Shown piece after piece: positions 24,537 through 35,141 of a stretch of DNA of 64,000 nt. Under the pieces are notes generated by a model, which was given only the letters and a program-made list of their open reading frames with translations, was not told where the DNA came from and did no database searches. The stretch is from Cercis canadensis (Eukaryota; Streptophyta; Magnoliopsida; Fabales; Fabaceae), in assembly GCA_003255065.1 (NCBI GenBank), contig QAOA01000580.1, positions 538,458 through 602,457 of the forward strand, given 5' to 3'. The translations under genes and the position numbers were made by a program. Position 1 is the first letter of the stretch. Each line of letters begins with the position of its first letter.

Positions 24537-27180
24537 TCCTGCAGAAACAAAACAAAAAAAAAAACATAGAATGAGAGAGACGGTAGCGACAAAGGGGCAG
24601 AGACCTACGGAGGGAGTAGTAAAATATATAGTAGATACTTAGGGTTCAAGTTAGGGTTTTGCTTTCTCCCTCACCCTCTTTGAATGTTAAAAAAGCCTAA
24701 CTGCGTTTTAGTCCGTGTGGTGCAGCCCATGCCTTTAGTCATAAGCTGCATTTGGGGTCTTAGTCTTACGATCTAGCATCAGTGCAACTCTTTTGTGACT
24801 TTCTTCCTTTTCCAAACTTCCAATGCTCTCTTTTATTACAAAAAGAAAAAAAAAAATTAAGATGCCTCTTATTAACCTTCTTGTAATAATATACTTTCAC
24901 TACTTTGAGTTTATTTATTTGTTGATTTTTCCATTTTTGATAGGCCATAAAATTTTAAGCTTTAATTACTTCATTAATTAAATTTATAAATTTTTATTGA
25001 CAACAGAGTAACAAAATTTTATACATCCTCCCCACACATACAAACAACAGAGTGAATTTTACATTGACAAATGAACCAAATATGAACTGTTTAAATAATG
25101 AAGATAAAAATTATGTGAAACCATGAGCAGCCCATTAATTTGGCGATGAAAATCCATAAAGGGTGATTGTCATTTGTTCCCATCCAGAGGACCAATTCTT
25201 GTACGTGTTGAGTTATTTCCCCCTTAACTTCTTTGTTTCTTATTTTGTAGGGTATGTATTTCTTTGATAGCAGAAACATTTAATAGGAGTAGGAGTAGGA
25301 GTAGGAGTTTTTCAGCTGAGTAGGCATTTTTTGGTACATGCTAGCTGCACTGAGATGCAAGTGTTGTTGGGACAGAGCTTCATTTAAAACTGATCTTCTT
25401 GTGGCAGTGAACCAAAATAACATGTACCATCCTTTCAACCCCCATCTTCCCCCTTTCTTACCCAAATTAAATAACAGAGCACTGTCTCACTGACAACTCC
25501 TAAGTGCAACCACATGTTGTTGGATAGCATAAATGCATATATTAGAAATTAGAATACCACTTGGTTTTTTAGGAGTTACAGTTGGAACAATGTAACAAAT
25601 GACTGGTACAGGTGACCGACAATGTCTACTTTTCTTAATGAACCAACCAAAAAATGACAATAATTTCTTACAGGTCAATCATAGTTTTTTTCTATTTTAT
25701 ATAACCATACTTATTTTCTCAAGAAAGGAACATGGTATGAAATAGTAAATGCTGAGGTCACTCATTGGGATTGGGCCAAGTTTATCATACTGTGGCAGAG
25801 GACCAAGTTCAGATTCAATGGTGGCTACAAACAGACAACGTAGGATATGAATGACAAGTAAAAGGAAGTGCTTTATGGCTAATGATGCCATGAACTTGAA
25901 TGTGAAGACTTTGGCATCAGGTCCCAGCTATGTTCAGAATTTGGGCCCAGAGCTCCTCTTAGTATTACTTGTCCTGGTGTATGCTATTCAGAATCTGACA
26001 CACTTTACTGTTGGAAATTTCATCTTTTGTGGCACGATTGGTAGAGAAATGAAATTGGAAGAATTGAAAATTGGTAATATATATATGTAAATATACATGT
26101 TATCTAACTTCTTATGTCAATTTTCACTCTTACCAGGCATACCTGTAAAGCCAATTGGCTTTAGCTACAGTAATTCAAGCCTAAACGGTTTACTAATCCA
26201 TCAAGCTCTTAATTTTATTTCTTAATGCATTGCGTAGTACAAGTACTACAATTTGAACCTAAGATCTAAGGGTGTGTTTGTTAAGAAAGGTGGAAAATAA
26301 AAAGGGAAGTGAAAATATAAATGGTTTTGATTTTTACTTCTTGATACATGGTAAAGAGTGTGAAGAAAGTTTGTGCTCTTTGGGGTTCTCATTGTCATCT
26401 CTTTATATTTGCTGCAGAAGTCACAGGAAAAAGCATGGATAAATCTCAATTATAATATACCACTTGCTATGTCACATGGCTAAAACCTCAAGTTCAAAAC
26501 TACCACATGGGAAATGGATTAATAAGAAGGGAAAGGAATGGGTAAAGAAAAGAAGAAAAACAGAAAGAAAGAAAGAAAGAAGGGCAAGGCAGGTTGAATG
26601 AGCTAACAGCAACTTTTTTGGCTAGCTTCAGCAACTTAACCCACATAAATGAACTTGAGCGACCAAACATATCATGAAAGAGATTTTTTTTTACCCCTTT
26701 TTAAGTTCTTTACCCCAACACACACACACACACTTATCATGATTAATGTGTGATTGAAGCAAAAAGTAGGACTAAATTAATAATCAATTCATTTCGTTAT
26801 ATCAATTGTGTTGACATGTAACATCTTCATGTTTAAATGATTTTAATTCTAATTTCAAGTTCAACTCCTCCACTTTATTATGATGACAACAATATTTTTC
26901 AAGCTCATTAAAAGAGTTGATGTAACCTCTAATTATGATTATCATAATAAAAAAACTGAATGTGGCAACTGCTTTGCCCAATCATATGAAAACATATCCT
27001 GTTTGAATTAAATCACTGACTAAAATCCAATATTCTTCACATGGACTTTAAAATTTCTGTAGCAACAATAATAATTCTAAATCAGTCTGCATAAAATATT
27101 AGAACATTGAAACTGAACAAGACCAAACTAGAGAATTAAAACATTGAAACTATACTTGTTTAGACGTTTAGCCCCACCAA
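24537..27180. other. Intergenic region between the two proline-rich genes
   Basis: No gene recognised. A (TAGGAG)n run lies at about 25282-25308. A MITE-like end (ggtgtgtttgttaagaaagg) is near 26272. A (GAAA)n run lies near 26565-26581 and a (CA)n run near 26718-26733. The first few hundred bases are the presumed promoter of the 24-kb gene. Confidence 0.5.
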
Positions 27181-27654
27181 TTATTCAAAAAATACCAGCT
27201 TAGCTTCACGAGATAACCCAAAAACCACGGTGATTGATAGCAAAGTCAAAGCAGCCAAAAGCAGGAACCCCACAGCTCTGTTTTGGGCAGCAGAGTAATA
27301 ATATCCCCAGTTATATGGATCAGTTTGGTACACATTTCCTGGCACACCCGTCACATAGATGAACCTTGGTGGTGGTGGCGGCGGCGGCGGCAATGGATTG
27401 CAATTCTCTGAATTTGGACTCTTTGGCGGCGGAGGCGGCAGAGGCGGGGGAGGAAGCTGCTGGCCACAAAGGTTTCCACAAGGACATGATCCACACTTGA
27501 CTTCAGTGTCTGTTGGTTGAGTAACCACTGGCTGGTCTAACTTTTCAGAGGATGTGGCTTCAGTTGGAAATGAAAACGAAATAGTGCAGAAAAAGAATAA
27601 TAATAATATTATTGTGAGTTTCTGAGGACTCCTTGTCTGTGTTGGAGATGCCAT
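27181..27654 (-). CDS. Small secreted, probably GPI-anchored Cys/Pro-rich protein, paralogue of the 24-kb gene
   Basis: Intronless. The start at 27654 (MASPTQTRSPQKL) is preferred over an upstream in-frame ATG at 27756, because it places the hydrophobic signal core (LTIILLLFFFCTISFSF) close to a basic N-terminus. The product has 157 residues. The mature protein begins with about 30 polar residues, then the motif CGSCPCGNLCGQ, then two runs of 7-9 prolines split by a Ser/Asn/Cys linker, then FIYVTGVPGNVYQTDPYNWGYYYS. The end, AVGFLLLAALTLLSITVVFG, is a hydrophobic GPI-signal or membrane segment, followed by a short charged tail (SREAKLVFFE). That tail is unusual for a GPI signal and would also fit a type I membrane protein. 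Family members are cell-surface hydroxyproline-rich glycoproteins of unclear function. Confidence 0.8.
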   Translation of the reverse strand: MASPTQTRSPQKLTIILLLFFFCTISFSFPTEATSSEKLDQPVVTQPTDTEVKCGSCPCGNLCGQQLPPPPLPPPPPKSPNSENCNPLPPPPPPPPRFIYVTGVPGNVYQTDPYNWGYYYSAAQNRAVGFLLLAALTLLSITVVFGLSREAKLVFFE

Positions 27655-29639
27655 TGTGTGAGAAGAGACGTAGAATTGACACCCTTTGAGGCAAGGAATT
27701 GAAGAAAGAGAGCATATGAAGAAGGGTAGCGTCAAGTGTGCTAAAGCAAAGGTCATCTATTAAGTAACTTTGGTCATTGCAGAATATTGGGGAGAGGTTT
27801 CTGAAGGGTATTCGGTACTTATGATAGCGAATTGCATGTGGTTGTTGTAAATGTAGGGGACCTTGTGTCGACTCTTTCAATTTGGGGGGTTGAGAATATA
27901 ATAGTCAATCTTTGTCTAAGTTTCTGGCTTCTTTGTGGGGTTTTAGTGGAAAACTCAGAAATGAGAAAGCTTAATTTCATGTACAACTTTCTGTTCAATA
28001 CCGTGTAGCAGCTTAAGGCTCTTTATTCCCTTTACTTCTAATGGCATATAAGAATAGTGCCTTTTGCATCATGCATTTCTACTATTCTCTGTGTCACATG
28101 AACACTGATTGCTCTCTCTCCATTGCTATCTTATGAGGAAAGGTGATCAACCATAAATTGACAAAATAATAACAAAATTATAATTTAATTAAACCCACTT
28201 AACACAAAATCTCACATAAGGTCTAAGAAAATCTTTATGTTAAAAAATAAATGAATCAATGATCCTCTCCTTTGTTCTGGGGTGTGGCAGAGAAATGAAG
28301 TATGCTTTCAAATGATCAATTTTGTTTAAATAATTAATTCAAATGAATTAGTTATTTTAAGTAATTTTCAAGATAAAGTTCAAATCATACTTTATTCTAT
28401 GTTCAACTGTAAAGTGTAAGGAGGAAAAACTAAATTAAGTTGCAGCATATATAGAATGTCTGTGGTTAATCTTGCTTTGCATCTCTCCAGAAAAAAAACA
28501 CAATAGAATAGAATGCCTCCTTCACTTTGCATAAAGTGCAAAGCTGGCATTATTCTTCCCTCTTACGTAACCAATTATTGGCATCTTAAATATTAATATA
28601 GCTTCCTCTTAGTATGCTTCATTATCAAATGGAAAAGACCAGAAACCAGTTCAGAAGAAGGGGGACAAGCAAGCCTTCTAGCATGATTGAATTCTTCAAT
28701 TAAAGATTTTTGAGTTCCTTAGATTGTTAAGTTAAGAAAAATATGCATATGATAAATATCTGATTAACCTTTTGAAATCACTCTATCATTTCAGTGGGTA
28801 TTAAAATCCACAAGTCCCAAAAAGTAACATCTAATACCTCTTTTTCTTGTAGCTGGTTATATTGGAATAACAAAGAAAGGAATCATATACCCGGGGAATA
28901 GGATAAAAAAAAGTTTACTTTTTATTGGACTCAATGAATCATTCTTTTTAAACCTTAAGAATTCTTGGCCACTTATTGGATGTCAACCTTTTTTTTTTAT
29001 TTATATACCACTAAAGTTTCCATTTCCATCAAGATTGTCTAAACATACCTATACAACATCGTGAAGATGATGAAGTTTAGGGAGTGTTGGTAGAAACAAA
29101 AATATAATAAATATTTAAGTACAATGCTATCTTGGTCGATTACCATCTTTTACCCCTTTTTTTTCTTCATTTCTAGAAAAATATAGCTTTGAAACTTTGA
29201 GAATCTATTCCTGTTTTTATTCAGATAAATATGAAGCTAGCTACCAGATGTTGAGTGTTTTTGGTTAGGAGCATTGATGATTCTTCTTAGATTTGGTTCT
29301 TTGGCAGCCACAAAGGGTTTCAAGTGGTTTATGTGTGAGTGTAGATGTAAGTGAGGGACAAAAAGTTAGGAAATAGGCGTCTATACCCATTGATGAATGA
29401 TTGAGATGCATCAGCGTTCCACCTTCTTCTTCCTCATTTCATTTCAATTCTTGCCTAAATTCCTTTCTTTGTTGTTTGGATGTTGATATGGGGTTGGATT
29501 ATATAATTAATGGGTATTAAATTATTAATAGCATTGCTGTAATAGATTTCAGCATGAAGCCTATATAGTGTGCAAGAATATAAGAAAGCATCTTAAATAA
29601 AAAAGTTAACGTTTTTTTTAAAAAAAAAAAATTGGCATG

Positions 29640-29825
29640 CTTTCCGTGTCATTTTTGTATTTTATAAAAAATTGTAAATTCTGTTATATATTGTGTGACT
29701 CATTTTTTTAAAATTTTTGTAATAATATCAAATTTAACCTCTAAATCTCACAAAAACTCCTTAATCATAAGGGTAAATAACACTGCACCTAAAGAGCATA
29801 TAACTTAACAAACACTTATTCTTTT
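29640..29825. mobile_element. Partial copy of the 41.6-kb fold-back MITE
   Basis: From catttttgtattttataaaa through ctgttatatattgtgtgact to acttaacaaacactta the order of blocks matches the right arm of the element at 41614-41988 (for example catttt/cattcttgcattttgta, ctgttacatattaggtga, gcttaacaaacacct). The left arm is not recognisable here. Confidence 0.55.
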
Positions 29826-30193
29826 TTTTGGGGACAGAGAAAAGAACTAACTTTATGATAGACCCAACCCATGACCTTAAGAACCTCTTGAGCCCAGTTC
29901 CACAACCATAAATTCAAGTGACTTTAATTTAAATTTCCAGCTAAAAAAGAAAAGACTTCAATTCAATTATCAATTGGGCCAAAAGGCAAATTTTGTAAGA
30001 AGTAACTCTTAAATTTGATTCTAGAGAAAAAAAAAACAAACAAACTACAAGATATATATTTATAAAAGAAAATTAACCCAAATAATTGATTTATCCAAAA
30101 TATAAAAATACTATTGGATTAATCCTCATTCCTCACCTNTTATAATTTGGGTAACCAATAAACTAATCACATTGGGTGATTAAACCTGTTTTC

Positions 30194-30233
<40 letters not shown>

Positions 30234-30442
30234 GCTAATTACCCCAACAAAAAAGTAGGGAAATCCTATATTGATCCCAAAATGGAGTTATGAACAAAAG
30301 TCATGTTCAATTTTGAGCTTAGTTTCAATTCATGTCAAACATAAATTTTTACGAAAAGGAATGAATAGCACATGAAATACTCTAACTTGTAAAGTCCATG
30401 ACCTAAGAAAGGGAAAACGAGGGATGGGCGTGGCTGCAAGAG

Positions 30443-30512
30443 GGACACGTGTCCAGGCAGTCAACTAGAGAAAAACACGTGTAGCAAAGAATGAGTTGTA
30501 CAGGCGACACGT
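30443..30512 (+). promoter_or_regulatory. G-box/ABRE cluster upstream of the 76-aa gene
   Basis: The perfect palindrome ggacacgtgtcc is at 30443-30454 (core CACGTG 30446-30451). A second CACGTG is at 30476-30481 and an ACACGTA variant at 30508-30513. They lie about 180-250 bases before the start codon. A TATA-like ctataaag lies near 30613. Such spaced ACGT elements are bound by bZIP (ABF/AREB, GBF) and bHLH (PIF) factors, which suggests ABA, stress or light control. Confidence 0.6.
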
Positions 30513-30690
30513 AGCTCGAAATGGGATAAACATAAACCCCAGGCAAGGCAAATGTTTCCTTCCAGTTGAAAAGCCCAAGCAAACACAAAATATAATAAAT
30601 AAAAAAACTGTTCTATAAAGACCACGGCTACGATAGGTACTTCACTCGCTGGAATCAAATTCAAATTAGCAATAGAAACTGCTCTTGAAG

Positions 30691-30921
30691 ATGGGTGGAG
30701 TTGGGATTCCAATTTGCGTGCAATGTGGGACGGGCAGCAACCCTTGTCGGTGCAAGGTGGTGGGTCCAACGGTGGGCTTCCTGGCGTTTGCGGCGGCGGC
30801 GGTGGTGGAGTGGCCGGTGGGGGCTCTCGTCTATTGCTTTCGCCACATCAAGGGTCGCAAGATCATGGCCCATCCCGCCACCGTCGTTTACCCTTCTGTC
30901 ACCAATGCCATTCCCATCTGA
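30691..30921 (+). CDS. Conserved small plant protein with CxxC-NPCRCK motif (76 aa)
   Basis: Intronless frame starting at ATG 30691 (MGGVGIPICVQCG) and ending at TGA 30919-30921. The N-terminus holds a Cys cluster, CVQCGTGSNPCRCK (C-x2-C-x5-C-x1-C), which could bind a metal. A hydrophobic stretch follows (VGFLAFAAAAVVEWPVGALVYCF, about residues 29-51), then a basic segment (RHIKGRKIMAHP) and a conserved-looking end (PATVVYPSVTNAIPI). I recall near-identical small proteins in other plants but cannot name a function or symbol. The clean frame, its GC-richer composition than its surroundings and the G-box promoter all support a real gene. One membrane helix is possible, but the buried Glu-Trp-Pro makes it uncertain. 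Confidence 0.8.
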   Translation: MGGVGIPICVQCGTGSNPCRCKVVGPTVGFLAFAAAAVVEWPVGALVYCFRHIKGRKIMAHPATVVYPSVTNAIPI

Positions 30922-32624
30922 TCAGTGATCATCATTTCAAATTAATTTCCCTTTCCTTGTGTTTCTTTATAAATCATAATGTTTTGCTTTGCTGCATCAG
31001 TGATGACTCACATCACATCTATGTGTGTAATGTATTATATTAACTAATAATAACAATGTTGATATTCCTTTCTGCCACCTCTACTTGTGAAGCTTAGTTT
31101 CTGCTTACATTTTCTGGAATAAAACATTATAGGAGGAAAATATTTCTATTTGCTTCTTGAAAGATCAATCATTACACAAATAAGATTGAAAAAAAATAAC
31201 AAATGGAGATTCATTCTGTGTTCTGTATAACGGGAAAAAAATAACTACAAAACCACTCCAATTGGAACTGTTCCATCAGTATATGTCTTGTGTTCCACTT
31301 AAAAAAAAAAACATATAACTGCACTTATTTATAATTATTAATTATACTCGAATTCAATAATTTTTTGGGTGTATAAAATTTAGGATAAGAGGAAATTATT
31401 TATTTTAAGGTTATGATATGTCACAAGATAAATATTTGCAAATTCTTTATTAAAGGAAGANAATTCTTTATTAAAGGACGATTGTTTGCAATCAAATTTA
31501 ATTGCAAACTCAAACTTAACATTTAAGATTAACCCACTTGAATTCAATGATAATTAAATGGATATTTGAAATTGATACACATAAACTCACTTTGAGAAAC
31601 AACAAAAGAAGAGCATGTGTGTTTTGGAATGAATCAAATACAATTAACTTTAAAAGTTTTAATTAAATTAGAAAATTAATTGCAGCAATGAATTAAATTG
31701 AGATGGTCAGCCTCAATATGATTAACCCCAACTTGGGATTGAATGTACACCAATCACCATCCACCTCCTTCCCACCGTGGCCTACAGTGAACCTTTGCAA
31801 TTAATCAAGAGTGGTGGTTTAAGCACATTAAAGCAGTAGCACTACCCCTAGCAACTCCCTAAAGAGTAAAGATGCACATAACAACCATAAACAATTAACT
31901 GTCCAATTGGCCACAGATACACATACAAGGTACAAAGAGGCAACAGCCACCACTGATACCTTGTACCATCTACTATTTAATTAATACACCAAAGATAGTA
32001 TTGGTAGTTCTCGTGTCTCTCATCTTTGCTTAGAAGCCTCTCCAATTTCTTTCCTTCTCATTCAAACCAAGCAACTCTTAAGCTTAGAATAAACAACGTA
32101 TATTGAATTATTCACCATCGAAAAATGACCACTGACTAAAAGACGTTTCCAATTTACAAAGGGCCTTAAAATTCATCTTGGAGAAAAAGAAGGGGGGGCC
32201 TTCAAAAGTAAAAATTGACAACCAAAACGACGACCCAAGTCACCAGGTCAAGTCAATTTAACCCATTCCACAAGACAAGGCAAGGCCCATTTGCATGTCC
32301 TCCAATCAGAGGATGCCATGTCAGCATTCAAATGTGCCAGCACTGCCACATGAACACAGAGGGATTGGATATCTCTTTGACCAAGTACAGATTCCCCTTT
32401 GGTAATTCAGCAAGAGCAAGGAAGTGAGTGTTTGTGTTTGGAATAGTCTCCATCTCTACATACATGTCCTTCTAACACAGGGAACTGGACTCAAAACTTT
32501 GAGAGGTACAACAACTCTTACAAACCCCACAGTCCCACTGTTTAATTTTCTTCTCTACTTTTCAGTCTCTGTCTATTTCAGCTCCATCTATTATTGTTCC
32601 TTCTCAGCTTAGTGATTTGTAGCC
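30922..32624. other. Intergenic region containing a SINE
   Basis: No gene recognised. It holds the 3' UTR of the 76-aa gene, a minus-strand SINE (separate entry), and from about 32430 the CT-rich probable 5' UTR of the next gene. Confidence 0.5.
31359..31535 (-). mobile_element. SINE, minus orientation (family shared with 50.1 and 35.8 kb)
   Basis: It is flanked by actcgaattcaat (31346-31358) and acttgaattcaat (31536-31548), a 13-bp duplication with one mismatch. The interior shares ordered blocks with the 50.1-kb copy: ggtgtataaaatttagg, gatatgtcacaa, ttctttattaaag, gattgtttgcaatcaaa. A single N at 31461 splits it, with a 20-base repeat on both sides that is probably an assembly artefact. 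Confidence 0.65.
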
Positions 32625-33041
32625 ATGGCTAGACCCCTTCCTAGCTTCACTGCACACAATCTTCCATTTTCATCCATGCCCATCACACTTTTCTTTGTCC
32701 TAATTGCAGTTTTCTCCATATTCTCCATCATCACTTTCCTCTGTGGATCCAAGAGAATCAAGAAATTGGAGTCAGAAATGGAAGAAGAAACAGCCTCTGA
32801 TAGGTGCAAGGACAAGAAGCTTCTGTCAAAGCTAAATAGCAATATCAGTAACAGAGCACTTTCGATGGTAAAGATGATATCTTGGAGGAAGGTGCAGGCA
32901 GAGGAAGAAGAGGAAGAGTATCTTCAAGATGAGGATGAAGCAGTGTGGAGGAAGACCATCTTGATGGGAGAACGGTGTCGTCCACTGGATTTTTCTGGGC
33001 AAATTGTGTATGATTCTCAGGGGAACATGCTTCCGGAGTAG
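32625..33041 (+). CDS. Small single-pass membrane protein with C-terminal GERCRPLDFSG motif
   Basis: Intronless, 138 residues, start ATG 32625 in good context (agccATGGct). Residues about 18-41 (MPITLFFVLIAVFSIFSIITFL) form one membrane helix or signal anchor. They are followed by basic residues (KRIKK), then a highly charged region with a Glu-rich run (about 92-100). The conserved C-terminus is VWRKTILMGERCRPLDFSG, then a YDSxGN motif. That signature recurs in a plant-specific family of small proteins of unknown function; the whole family keeps the motif at the very end. Topology is probably N-out/C-in by the positive-inside rule. No symbol is assigned. Confidence 0.82.
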   Translation: MARPLPSFTAHNLPFSSMPITLFFVLIAVFSIFSIITFLCGSKRIKKLESEMEEETASDRCKDKKLLSKLNSNISNRALSMVKMISWRKVQAEEEEEEYLQDEDEAVWRKTILMGERCRPLDFSGQIVYDSQGNMLPE

Positions 33042-35141
33042 TCGATTCAAAACGTACATCATTAGATAATGTCTGCTTATCAAAATGACCCATCATCGCT
33101 GTTCCTTTCAGCGTAACATCATGGACAGGTTTTGGAGTTTGCAGAGTTAGATACATAATAAGTTTAGCAAATTTTCATAGAAACAGATTAAGGTATTTCA
33201 TTATGTTTGTGGTTTGTGTTCTGCTTTCTACTTTCTATCGAACAGTTACAAATTACAATCGTTGATAGGTGTAATTAGCTTTTTTCTAAATTCTGCTTCC
33301 TGATTTTATTTTATTTGTTGGCTCATATTCTGGTACCTGAATTCGGTTTACACATTATATCTCCCATCTCAAAGTTCTGATTTTTCAATTGCCTCTGGGT
33401 GATTACAAACAGGCAAATCACTCTGTCACATAATTTTAATCTAAGTCCAAGTTTTCAAGCATTTTTTGTAGTTAGTGCTTAGCCATTATAGGCCCCTTAA
33501 ATACTATCGCCAACCCAAATATCTAATTGTAATCATCCATAGATGGCATGTGGCAGAACCTCATGTTTCTTTCCCTTACTCTTCACTTATACTTGTTTAG
33601 TCAGAGGTCATAATTTTACTAATTAATTGCATTATGTGGCAAATTATGTTATTTATCACATACGAAAGAGAAATGATACTCACATCCTAATATCTAGCAT
33701 TTGTAGGGTCTATTAAATTTGAGCCATCCAATTTTTCTTGAGGTGTAACTATGTAAGAATAATAGTGTAAATGTATCATTTTCCTTTTTCTTATGTCAAA
33801 TCACACTTTTTGTCTAAAAGGATTTAGAGAAATGCCTATAACGCATTAGGAGAAAGATAGATTTAGTTGCTCCAACTCTAAAGTAAGGATAATTAATGAA
33901 TGTCTATCAACATATTATCAATGTAAATCAAACTTATCAGTAGAACTAACCCTTATTAATGTCATTTGAGTCATGTAAACAAAAAATTAAATGAATCTAG
34001 TTAAAGTTTAATTTTTTAATAAAATTCAAAACTACTCCTGAATTTAATAATTTATCTTTCATCGTCATCCTAGGTCAGGCCCAACTTGTTCAACAAAGCC
34101 CAAACGTGGCCTCTATTTTGGGTTGTCTCTTGATTGTTTACTGGATCTTAGCCCTATTTCTAAATTAAGAACTACAAACTTGTTAATGATAAGGTTTGGG
34201 CCTCTGTGGCAGGATGGGCCACTTGCCTCGGCCTATAATTACATGTATTTGTGAATTGTGATTTTTTTTTTTTGCTGGTTTGTGAATTGCGATGTGAATT
34301 TTAGGTAATGCCTATTTGTTTTATCATTTTCTATCTGATTAGTGCCTTTTAAGTTTTAACCCATCAAATGTATATAATTTAAAAATAATACCATTTTCAG
34401 CAACAATATAAAAAAAAAAAATGGAATTAAAACAGTAGCATTGTGATTCTAAGTAAACATTACCATTTGATATGTAGGAATTTGGAATAAGTTAAATGAT
34501 TTTAAATTATCTAATTTTCATATAAGCGGGATATGTGAGTTAAGTTAGAAAAAAAAAATAAGGAAAAGATTATCAAAAAAATTGTAATCCTCTAATAAAT
34601 GTTTTGTTTTACTTAAAAAATAGAATTTACTAAGCACATATTCAATATTTTTGTTTTCAAAATTAATCCTTTAGTCGATGTTGTCAACCAGTGAACACAT
34701 TTTCTAGAATCCTTCTAAAATTTATTATGTAAAACAAAACTTTAATTAAAAAAAATGACAAATTTGAGAAGTAAACGCACACTTTGTTGGGTGAGTGGCA
34801 TTGAAGTAGTGAGACTGAGAGGCAAGCAATGAGGCACACATTTGAACTTGTAATTGCATCTTCTTCTTAGAACTAAAACCGTATACACAAGTTTGATATA
34901 TCTATATATAGTATATACTCTCTGAAACAGCCAAGGCATATTTCAGAACAAAATCAAACTGCTTCAGAAAGCTCCAAAGCAAAAGGGTTGTGGCGGTGCT
35001 GCCTGCTTTGTTTCTGCTTAAATGACTATGTGTATGTTTGGGTGAGCTCAATCATGTTGAAGCCCAAAAGTGCTTCTGACTCAACGTGATTCTAGCCTCC
35101 ACAGGAACTGTTCCTACAGCTGAGTGCAAAAGCAAAAGCTA
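33042..35141. other. Intergenic region, no gene seen
   Basis: AT-rich DNA. A small possible MITE lies at about 33665-33795 with inverted ends aaatgatactcacat and gtgtaaatgtatcattt. Nothing else could be supported. Confidence 0.45.

Larger units (their letters stand above)
27655..30690. other. Intergenic region with MITE remnant, poly-A run and one N
   Basis: No gene recognised. It contains a partial copy of the 41.6-kb MITE (separate entry), a SINE-like stretch near 29825-29960 (weak), a single N at 30139 and a 34-base poly-A run at 30196-30229. The right end is the promoter of the 76-aa gene. Confidence 0.5.

Noticed and set aside
29822-29960. Minus-strand SINE with poly-T start
   Set aside because: The T run and a tRNA-like phrase are present, but the flanks show no duplication and the head is too divergent.
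32215-32427. 70-aa open frame upstream of the 138-aa membrane-protein gene
   Set aside because: No recognisable motif and no clear gene context; treated as promoter or 5' flank.
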